From Symsagittifera roscoffensis (Eukaryota > Xenacoelomorpha > Acoela > Convolutidae): a stretch of DNA of 64,000 bases. The notes under the pieces were generated by a model, which saw only the letters and a list, made by a program, of their open reading frames with translations, was not told the DNA's origin and searched no databases. The stretch's first letter is position 1, and every line of letters begins with the position of its first letter. The DNA is taken from the NCBI RefSeq assembly GCF_963678635.1, contig NC_087068.1:20314914-20378913 (forward strand). The letters are read 5' to 3'. Positions 12,202-20,145 of this stretch are shown one piece after another. The position numbers and the translations under genes are program-made.

Positions 12202-12424
12202 TGCAACATTCGCCCAAATACTACACAGCGACGGAGCGTAGAAAAAGTACCTATTAACGACTGGCAGGCGTCAGTTACCTTAATTATACTCGTTTTTCAC
12301 CGTCTCGACCTTGCCAGTTGATTTTCTGGTCTGTTTAGGGCTAAGTAAAAAGTTACTATTTTTAGGCCATCAGTCAAACGACTTTTGATCAGCTTTCGTT
12401 TACATGCGAACACAACCACATAGC
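12202..12424 (-). repeat. Family-A LTR (part 1), split by the LINE
   Basis: The terminal 223 bp of a family-A LTR in reverse orientation. It is nearly identical to the reverse complement of 13679-13899 and of 45992-46211. It stops at AACCACATAGC, where the LINE was inserted, and resumes at 47479. Confidence 0.88.
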
Positions 12425-12701
12425 AACCACTTAAAAACATTCTGAAATCGGAACAAATTTACGGCCTGAGCTTAAACACTGAGAAGTGTGAACTTTGTTT
12501 TTTTGGGACCGACTACTAGTACACAGTATAATTCAATTTTAACACAATTTCGAAAAATATGCCCTAAAATAAAAATAAAAACAAAAGAAGAACTCCTCAT
12601 TTTAGGATCTCCAATCGGCGAACTTTGCCGAAAAGAATTGCTCGACGAAAAAATTAAGGAGCTAGAAAAAATCTCGGATGTCATTGACAAACTAGACGCC
12701 C
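12425..12701 (+). pseudogene. LINE reverse transcriptase fragment 1
   Basis: This encodes the RT region LSLNTEKCEL...FFG (12470-12505), then the part reading ELLILGSPIGE and DVIDKLDA. A frameshift lies in the T run near 12496, since the upstream KCEL frame and the downstream FLGP frame differ. It is interrupted after the Ala codon GCC plus one base by the family-B LTR. The reading resumes exactly at 12875. Confidence 0.78.
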
Positions 12702-12874
12702 TGTAACATTCGCCCGGAAGATACATATCGACGGATAACAAAACTAAGTCTTAAGACGACTGGCTAGCGTCTAAACAGAGCTTTGCATGTTTTTCACCGT
12801 CTCTACCAAGCCAGTACTTTTCGGTGGTCTNNNNNNNNNNNNNNNNNNNNNNNCCATTCTGGTCGAATGTCATA
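12702..12874 (-). repeat. Family-B solo LTR in the LINE (contains assembly gap)
   Basis: It begins TGTAACATTCGCCCGGAAG (reverse of the LTR 3' end, as at 47595) and ends ...CTGGTCGAATGTCATA (reverse of the LTR 5' end, as at 48497). Only 173 bp are present because 23 Ns replace the middle, about 700 bp judging from the complete B LTR. CCC at 12699-12701 and 12875-12877 is a 3-bp target duplication. The uninterrupted LINE frame supports this. Confidence 0.85.
12831..12853. other. Assembly gap (23 N)
   Basis: The run of N lies inside the family-B LTR. Comparison with the intact B LTR (about 900 bp) suggests the true missing length is far more than 23 bases. Confidence 0.95.
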
Positions 12875-13021
12875 CCCATTATGGTTTTTACCTCCTGAAA
12901 AATTGCTTTAGCATGCCAAAACTCCTATATTTTTTTGCGTATGAGCCTTTGTTTTTTGCAAAATGATTTTTAGGAACGCTACGACAAATTACTAAGAAAT
13001 TCGTTATGCAAGGTCATTAAC
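12875..13021 (+). pseudogene. LINE reverse transcriptase fragment 2
   Basis: This continues fragment 1 in frame through YLLKNCFSMPKLLYFLR and ERYDKLLRNSLCKVIN, the RT thumb-side region of this LINE class. One in-frame TAG is near 12971. It is interrupted after AAC by the 5' LTR of element A and resumes at 46212. Confidence 0.8.
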
Positions 13022-13899
13022 TGTGCCATTCTGCCAGATGACACAGCACAACCTTCCGGCGACGTAAAAAAGGACGGCTAAAGGCCTTATGAACAAAAAA
13101 GTGTTGCGAAGGAGGGTCAGAATGTTCTGGAATTTTTAATTTTAAAATTTCGATTGAAGAGTGAACATTTCTGAGAAATAGAAAAAAGACGGCCATTTTG
13201 AATAAAAAAGACGAGAGGAAAACAACGACAGATGTTGTGAAGAACAGTCGTATCAGAGACGAAAAAATACGAAGCCTCTTATCGTGGCGATAACACACGA
13301 TAAGAACCTTAGCGACGGAAATTTGTGGAGAAGGAGGCTTCAGTGGGGGAAGAAATATACCACGGGACCCTCCCGGGACACGAAATATAAGAGATAAGAG
13401 TGTTATCTCAAGAATATTACGGGAGCGGAGGCTTGGTCCCCCAGAGACTGTCTATGTGAAGGGACTGTATAGACTGACTGTATAGCTGCTATAATGTCAT
13501 AGATCTTAATTAACACCGTTATTGTTTAATATTTCAGAGTATGAGTAGCTAGAAAAAGGAAAGGGTCAATCCATCTCCAATGGATTTAATATAGAACTGT
13601 CACACAAAAACATATTAAAATAGGTTGTTTGAGCCGTGTTTTTAATGACAATCATGTAGTCTGAGGATCCGAGACAGCTATGTGGTTGTGTTCGCATGTA
13701 AACGAAAGCTGATCAAAAGTCGTTTGACTGATGGCCTAAAAATGGTAACTTTTTACTTTGCCCTAAACAGACCAGAAAATCAACTGGCAAGGTCGAGACG
13801 GTGAAAAACGAGTAGGATTAAGGTAACAGACGCCTGCCAGTCGTTAATAGGTACTTTTTCTACGCTCCGTCGCTGTGTAGTATTTGGGCGAATGTTACA
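13022..13899 (+). repeat. Element A 5' LTR
   Basis: 878 bp, TGTGCC...GTTACA. It contains the covarying hairpin (13568-13586), an ATTAAA poly(A)-signal-like hexamer downstream of it, and a splice-acceptor-like TTTAATATTTCAG just before 13540. A 2-bp deletion near 13675 and other changes distinguish it from the 3' LTR. Confidence 0.92.
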
Positions 13900-13911
13900 T
13901 AGACGTTTTTA

Positions 13912-13929
13912 TGGCGCTCCTGGGTGGGC
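13912..13929 (+). promoter_or_regulatory. Candidate primer-binding site
   Basis: TGGCGCTCCTGGGTGGGC starts 12 nt after the 5' LTR. TGG is the complement of a tRNA CCA tail and the next 15 nt could pair with a tRNA acceptor/T arm. The matching tRNA was not identified. The tandemly duplicated segment begins directly after it, so unit 2 has no primer-binding site. Confidence 0.65.
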
Positions 13930-16260
13930 CTGTTAAAGGCATGCAACCATCATGATCAGCAAGCGTTTCAGCGACGAACCCTCCGCTCCGGGCGTATGCC
14001 CGAGTTAGAGGTCCTAATGACCGTTGTTGTACTAGGGGGAAGGTGCGTACCCTCCGTCTAGTACAATTTAGCTTTTTAACTCAGTTAACACCGAAAATTC
14101 CGGGGGCCGGAGGGTTAGGTGGGAAGTCATGAACCCGCTTGTCCCGAGGTCCCGGGACCAAAAACAACTAAAGAGAAAGCGTAAAACCAAACAAAAATAG
14201 CGTATAACCAAGAAAAAGCCAAAAACAAATTTATTTAAAAACAAAAAAGTACAAAAAACAGTAAAAAATCCAAAAAAGACCAAAAACAGTAAAAAACATA
14301 AAGTGACAGTTTATATGTTATTTCCGGACGAGATGTGATCTGACCTTCCTATTTGTTGTTGTTTCAGATTGATTTATATCGTTTCTGATAGAATGGTTGT
14401 GTGTTTTGGTGAAGGGTTGGATACCCTCCCTCGAGTGTAATTTGAGTGTTTAAGCACGTTAATGGTGATTTTGCCGGTGACCGGAGGGTAGAGTGGCAAG
14501 CTGACCGACGTGTTCCACGCTCAACAGGGACATCAAGGGCAACATCTGCAACGACTGTTGGGTATCGTTGAAGCAATTTTATTATCGTTCGGGTACTATT
14601 TCATTAAAACTTAAGTGGTGGGGGGCACGATTGGCGCGGTCCGATTGTACCCTCCATCGATTACAAATTTCCGAGTTAAGGGTCTTAATTCGGGTATTTT
14701 GGTGCAAAGGAGGGTATAGCACTATTCATTAACGACTATTAATAGATCATTATCCTTATTATATATTACTTATCTCCTATTTAGACCCAAGAAACAGCCA
14801 TTTTTGTCGAAAATTACCAATTTTCGACCAAAACTGCAGACCCCCAAATTTCCGGATATCCGAGCTTTTCCGATAGGCAAAAAGCTTTTATACAGAGAGT
14901 AGCTACGTAGTTCGATCCCCTTCACTAAAGAAACCGCGTGAGCAAAGACTCAGTAGAAGTTAGAAAAACGGAAATTTTTTGATCAAAATTTTGATAATTT
15001 TCTGTATTTTGTCAATCTGTTTTGGGGATCGAGTTTTTGAGTTTTTAGAGTTAGAGCAATAAAATTTTTTGCGTTAGGAGCGTGCTAGCATAACGTGCTC
15101 GGTTACTAGAGAAAATTTTGGGTAACCCTCCGAGTAGCTCCGTGGATAGAGCTAACGACTTAAGGTTTGGAAAAGGAAGGAACCGGAGGGTCCAAATTTG
15201 ATAGTTTTTGGCCAAATTTTTGTTTCTAAACCAATTTTGGTCCGGTTTTTGCATTATTCCAGTGCCGTACAGGGCTACTACGCTCATTTCAAGTATTTTT
15301 AGGCACTTTCGACCGGAATTGCGAAAAAAGTCTTTCAGATCCTATACAGGTGGTCAAAAAGGCCATTTTGACGAACGCGTTTTTGGCGATTTCTCAAAGA
15401 CTAGTTATCCGATCGGGATAATTTTGGTACCATAAGTCGACGTTTTTGACCAATTTTCCGAATCTCAACCACTTTTTGACCACTTTTCCATTTTTGGGAT
15501 TGACAATCTCGGAAAAGAAAATTTTTTTAGAATTTGTTGGTTCGGAGGGTCCAAATTACAGGTAACCCTCCGAGCGGCAGAAAATTTTATCAAAACATCT
15601 TTTTATTCAACTGGGAAGGTTGACCGTGTCAGCCAACCTAGTTTTAAGTCAGGTAGACCGCTTTCAGAGGCTTTACTGCGGTGATATAACCCTTTTTCTT
15701 GATTTTGGGGGAACCCTCCGAAGTGACCCTCCGGAGTCAGCTAAACCCTTTAGCAACCCTCCTTAGTGGAAAATTTCCACGAGATCACCCTAAGAAGTTA
15801 AAACAGCTCCCCTTAGAGCTCCTAGCTTGTTTTGACGCTTTTTGAAGCTAGTGGGAGAACCTTCTAAGCGAGATCAAAAAATTTGAAAATTTTGGAGGTA
15901 CCCTCCGAAGTAACCCTCCGGAGCATATTAAGCATCTTATTGACCCTCCTTAGTAAATTTAGGGGGACCCTCCGAAGTAACTTGGGTGATCAAGGTACCC
16001 TCCGAGGTAACCCTCCGGATTGTCTTAAACCTTCTAAAGATCTTCCTTGTTAGAGACTTGAGTAAACTTTCTGTGGCAATTTGGGAAACGGAAAATATCC
16101 ATTTAATTAGGATCATATTAGGATATTAGGCGTGCTTATCAGGATCATAGGGACCCATTTTGACCCGGAAATTCGTGATCAACTTTGGATTCTACATTGG
16201 GTGTATCAGAAGTACCCGAACAAAGAAATTTTTTTTTTGATTGTGATTTTGGTCGTGTGG

Positions 16261-16351
16261 TTGCCTTGAGCTACTTAATAGAAAAGTTCGGGCAATCCGG
16301 GAACAAATAAAGGAAGATCTCGGTGAGTGTATTAGGCAAATACACACTCAC
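16261..16351 (+). other. Structured leader RNA segment a (unit 1)
   Basis: Stem 1 pairs TTGCC (16261-16265) with GGCAA (16291-16295) and encloses GAGCT (16268-16272) pairing AGTTC (16285-16289). A second hairpin pairs GTGAGTGTATT (16323-16333) with AATACAC-AC-TCAC (16339-16351), leaving a 2-nt bulge. Segment b carries compensating changes in both. Confidence 0.65.
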
Positions 16352-16445
16352 TTGAGAAGAAAAGTTGTTCCCTGCTCTCGTGCACTTGGAGCAGTCCGGG
16401 TGTGGGAGAGCTTTTTCATAGACTTTAGAAATTTTCGATCAGAGG

Positions 16446-16531
16446 TTGCCTTGAGCTACTTAATAGGACAGCTCGGGCAGTCGCGGGGCACCTAAGAGAA
16501 GACCTCGGTGGGTGTATTAGGCAAATACACA
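16446..16531 (+). other. Structured leader RNA segment b (unit 1)
   Basis: Diverged tandem homologue of segment a. TTGCC pairs with GGCAG, GAGCT pairs with AGCTC (wobble in a becomes Watson-Crick in b), and GTGGGTGTATT pairs with AATACAC-AC-CCAC (an A-T pair in a becomes G-C in b). The AGGCA loop and 2-nt bulge are unchanged. Confidence 0.65.
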
Positions 16532-17029
16532 CCCACTTGAGAAGACTGTGTCCTGGGCTTTGTTCTTTCGGATCGTTCCGATTGAGTTAAGTCTTTTTTC
16601 TTTAAGACTAAGTTTTATTGATCTGTTTCTGAGTCATCACTGCTTTTTATCAAAGATTGTTTAATTTTAACAAAGCAGTGACTTGATAAATTGTGTGGCG
16701 ATAAATTGATACTGACAAAAGGTCGCTGTCACCTGTAGGATATTCTTATCTGATTATCTATTGTGTTTGGTGTGTTGATTAAATCTTGTGAAAATTTTGT
16801 GATACTGTTATAATATACGACAGGGTTGAGCTAGCATTATATCAATACTGAGCAGGCCCTGTGTGTGTGTAACTCTAACGGAGTCACTAAGATTGTCATT
16901 GAGAAATCTAAGAGACACTCTTGATACTTACGAGATCGAGGAGGCAGCGTTAAGTAATTTAACTTGAATTTGTTTGCGGTACGTGTGCGTCGCCATTAAA
17001 TCATACGAAAATTGTTTTTGTAACAAAGC

Positions 17030-19390
17030 ATGCAGCGCAGGGACTCGTTAGGATCGACTACTAAGATCCCCAGGCTGAGTAAGGGCAGCACGCGAAAATT
17101 TAAAACTAGGCGTAGCCAGTCCTCGTTTAGCAGCGCCTCCGACGTGTTTGACGAAAAAGAATCGACTAAAGGTCAACCTGATCTTTCAGTGAGCGAAATG
17201 AGATTGAGGAGCGAGAAAAACCTCGATGGCGATCAAAGGCGGAGCGCCGAAACCGGAACTGCGAGCGAAACGCTTGTAGAGCCCTTTGACGAGGAAGAAC
17301 AGACGCTCATTCGACCCGACTTTGAGCCGAGCGAGGACCTCGAGCGGGAGGAAGTCGAGAGGACGGAGGAGACCTCGGAGCGTTCCGAGGTCGAGCCGCG
17401 AGAGGAAGTCTTATTCAAGGGAATGTCCAAATCGGAGACCAAGAGTCACAGGTGGAGGGGAGAATACTCACATTCGGCTAGTACCCACTCATCCCTGGCC
17501 AAGCAGAGCAACAATGCAATGATGTCGAGTATAAGGCCGAGTGAAGAACAACCGGGTTCGAAGGCCAAGAAGAGTTGGAAGTCATTGTACGACGAGCGCA
17601 TGGAGTCACTACCAACTGTAGGTTTAACTTCCAGTTATGACTACCCGGAGACATCCCATCCGGATGTGAATTTCACACCGTGCCCAAGGAACGATAAGAA
17701 CGGGAAGGCGTTATCAGCCTCGCCGACCAGGCCCATGTCAGATGGGATAACGATGGGAGCGTCATCAACCTTCGACAGACTGATGACGTCAATGCACAAG
17801 CAAAAGGGCGGTGCGTCATCGAGTACTAGGTTACAGCCGCAGTTGACCTCGTCTTCTCTGGGGCTAACCCCGCCATTGGGGGCAGCTGGTGACATAAGTG
17901 ACATGTTCGCTGGTGTGATGAATGGTCTGGATGAATTGAGGCGGGACATGACTAAGAGGATAGATCAAGTTGACGAGAGAGCTCACCATGGTCGAGAGAG
18001 TTTGAAAGATGAGCTAACGCACGTGAAGTCGCAGGCGAGGTTTGATCAGGCTCAATTGATTCGTAACACCGATCAATGCCTGGCTGAGAGCCTGGCACAG
18101 GCAAACAAAGAGTCAGAGGAAAGAGAGGCTAGGATGACAAGAGAGATCGAGCGATTATTAAATGATCATGATAATACCTACGCCCAAACGATGACTGGCC
18201 TGGAAAAGAGGTTGGACGCCAAATCTGACTTGATGATGCGGAAGCTTGACGCTATCCTGAATGGGAGTAGTTGGCAGGAGCATTCCAACTCAAGGGAGCG
18301 CTCACGCCATGCGAATGTTGGAGATGGTACGGGCAACAGTGCCAGAGCCCAGCAAGGCTCGAGAACGAACTACGAACATAGAAACAAGGAGCGGCCAAGG
18401 GCAGCCCCGCAGAGGCCTGGCTGGACGAATCCAGTCCCGCCGGAGGCAGATGCCACCCCGGAGACAAGATTGCCAACCGTGCCACAAGTCAGTTCAGTAC
18501 CAGATCTGACTACAGTCTCACAAGACACAACGATGTATGCCTCGATGTTTGAGCCTCTGAACAGATCTCTTGAAACATTCATCACCAAGCTCTCGAAGTC
18601 AACCGAGAGAGGAGAGAGGTCAAGAAGAACACTGAAAAAGCCGAAGTCATATAAAGACGAGTCGGACGGCTGCATTGATACTTGGATAGAGGTGATGAAG
18701 TTACACTTTGAGGAAGAGAATCTCTCCAAGAAACAAGAGTGCAGCGCGCTGACGAGCAACCTGGAGGGTACTGCATTAAATTGTGTAATGGCGAAAAGAG
18801 CCAATGAGAGAGACAGCGCTCGCAAGATATTCGACATCCTGCTGAATCGTTTCGGCTCTGGAGTACAAGGGCACCAGGCTATGGTGAAGTTCGAGAAGAG
18901 GCGTCAGAGAGATGAAGAATCAATAGATAAATTCTTGGACGACCTTGAATTGCTCAGGAGGAGAAGCAACCCGGATGAGAGAATATCCAAGCGAAACTTG
19001 GCGATTGCTTCGAAGTTCATGGATGGAGTAAGGAGTGAGGAGTTGAAGACGATGTTGGTCACTCACTTCACCCTGTCGCTTGACCAGGTACCCACGCCTG
19101 ACGACTTGCGTATGAAGTCACGCGAGTATTTACTCATAAAACCGAGGGCGCAAAACCGTTACAGCAATTATGGCAACTATAGCGGGACAAACACTGGTGC
19201 GAATTCCATTTGGTACAAACCTCGCGATGACATGGACAAGAGGAGGTCGTGCGCGAATTGTGGTTCGATGGACCATCACGTTTCTGCGTGTTCTACATAC
19301 AAACAGAACATGAAGGCCATAGGCTACTTTCTCGAGGACGCCGACGCGACCGACGAGGATCATGAGGAGTACTCAGAGGGCTCATCATGA
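17030..19390 (+). CDS. gag: Gag, unit 1
   Basis: This 786-residue protein should form the retrotransposon particle and package RNA. Residues 1-250 are charged, low-complexity and Ser/Glu/Arg-rich. About 287-413 is a long heptad-rich coiled coil. About 540-695 is the capsid-like region (DTWIEVMKLHFEEE through RSEELKTMLVTHF), matching retrotransposon-gag features. A CCHC knuckle, CANCGSMDHHVSAC, sits at about 740-753, followed by an acidic tail. It follows the 3-kb leader and overlaps the next ORF by the four bases ATGA. It is almost identical to the unit-2 copy; I noted five residue differences by eye (for example E/D in LVEPFDEEE and K/E in RISKRN). The start ATG (17030) is the first in this frame after the leader. 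Confidence 0.88.
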   Translation: MQRRDSLGSTTKIPRLSKGSTRKFKTRRSQSSFSSASDVFDEKESTKGQPDLSVSEMRLRSEKNLDGDQRRSAETGTASETLVEPFDEEEQTLIRPDFEPSEDLEREEVERTEETSERSEVEPREEVLFKGMSKSETKSHRWRGEYSHSASTHSSLAKQSNNAMMSSIRPSEEQPGSKAKKSWKSLYDERMESLPTVGLTSSYDYPETSHPDVNFTPCPRNDKNGKALSASPTRPMSDGITMGASSTFDRLMTSMHKQKGGASSSTRLQPQLTSSSLGLTPPLGAAGDISDMFAGVMNGLDELRRDMTKRIDQVDERAHHGRESLKDELTHVKSQARFDQAQLIRNTDQCLAESLAQANKESEEREARMTREIERLLNDHDNTYAQTMTGLEKRLDAKSDLMMRKLDAILNGSSWQEHSNSRERSRHANVGDGTGNSARAQQGSRTNYEHRNKERPRAAPQRPGWTNPVPPEADATPETRLPTVPQVSSVPDLTTVSQDTTMYASMFEPLNRSLETFITKLSKSTERGERSRRTLKKPKSYKDESDGCIDTWIEVMKLHFEEENLSKKQECSALTSNLEGTALNCVMAKRANERDSARKIFDILLNRFGSGVQGHQAMVKFEKRRQRDEESIDKFLDDLELLRRRSNPDERISKRNLAIASKFMDGVRSEELKTMLVTHFTLSLDQVPTPDDLRMKSREYLLIKPRAQNRYSNYGNYSGTNTGANSIWYKPRDDMDKRRSCANCGSMDHHVSACSTYKQNMKAIGYFLEDADATDEDHEEYSEGSS

Positions 19391-20145
19391 AATATGGTCC
19401 GAGGTGTTTCTTCTGTAATTTGGAGGGACACTTCAAGTCGGATTGTACTCAATTTTGGGACGCAGTAGCGGACGCGAAACATCCCCGCCACGAAGAGGCG
19501 CTTTCGGGTGTCAAGGCCAGTCGGGCACGTCTGATGAACGAGGCTGAATCTCGGAGAAAGGAGACGACACCGAGCACCTTCACGACCAAAAAGGTTAAGA
19601 CATGGCCTGACGAGGTGGTAGCCTCGAACCTCGAAACAGAGTCGTCTAGCCCACTCAAGGTGGATTACGGCCTGGCGGCAAGGACAGCGCTGCAGAATGT
19701 CAAACAGGACCTAGCCACGAAAGAAGTGGAGCAATGGGTAAGGTCGGAGCTGGAGAGCACAGATCTTCGGGAAAGTCTTAATGTCCTGGGTAAAACGACA
19801 AAAGCAGAAGACAAAGAAGAGCCCAAGAAACAGGGACTAAAACTGAACGTTATATCTGGTAAGACTTTCGGCATGACGAAGGCGGGGACCAAAATAATGT
19901 CCATCATCTCAGTCGCAGGGCACCAGGTGGTCAAGAACTTGAGTGAACCATCCGAGATTACACTAGTCCACCTGGACATCTATGCCGAGTACCTGAAGGA
20001 GAAGGATCCCAAACTGGACTCCAGGGCAGTGCGAGCGCTGCTCACAACGGGAGGTCCGAGGCTGATGAAAGTGGACGGACATTATATCGATGTCCATGGC
20101 CCTTACCCGATCCTGATGAATGTAGATGACAGCTCACATAACTGA
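19387..20145 (+). CDS. Second zinc-knuckle ORF, unit 1
   Basis: A 252-residue protein with a second CCHC knuckle at its very start (Cys7, Cys10, His15, Cys20; CFFCNLEGHFKSDC). A charged linker and a well-folded-looking C-terminal half (LNVISGKTFGM, SIISVAGHQVVKNLSEPS, DVHGPYPILMNV) follow. It overlaps gag by ATGA and overlaps the protease ORF by 20 nt, each in a different frame. This arrangement suggests recoding or termination-reinitiation, or that the three parts were once one polyprotein. The C-terminal half looks like the region that leads into protease in related gypsy polyproteins, so it may be the N-terminal part of pol; its separate function is unknown. Confidence 0.75.
   Translation: MKYGPRCFFCNLEGHFKSDCTQFWDAVADAKHPRHEEALSGVKASRARLMNEAESRRKETTPSTFTTKKVKTWPDEVVASNLETESSSPLKVDYGLAARTALQNVKQDLATKEVEQWVRSELESTDLRESLNVLGKTTKAEDKEEPKKQGLKLNVISGKTFGMTKAGTKIMSIISVAGHQVVKNLSEPSEITLVHLDIYAEYLKEKDPKLDSRAVRALLTTGGPRLMKVDGHYIDVHGPYPILMNVDDSSHN

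Larger units (their letters stand above)
13931..17029 (+). other. Element A leader, unit 1 (3.1 kb, untranslated)
   Basis: This is an unusually long leader before gag. It contains 20 copies of ACCCTCC or its complement GGAGGGT between about 13979 and 16020, often as pairs such as ACCCTCCGAAGTAACCCTCC. Two homologous structured segments lie at 16261-16351 and 16446-16531. No conserved coding frame was seen; short frames here are interrupted and match nothing I know. Copy 2 is at 22687-25814. Confidence 0.75.

Noticed and set aside
13017-13298. Minus-strand open frames inside the LTRs (also at 45224-45613)
   Set aside because: They lie within an LTR that differs by indels between copies and show no family resemblance.
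14068-15435. Short open frames in the leader (repeated at 22823-24190)
   Set aside because: They contain homopolymer-driven residues and lie on both strands over the motif array. Their presence in both units only reflects the recent duplication.
18370-18837. 155-codon minus-strand frame opposite gag
   Set aside because: It is a mirror of the coiled-coil/capsid coding region; an identical mirror occurs over unit 2.
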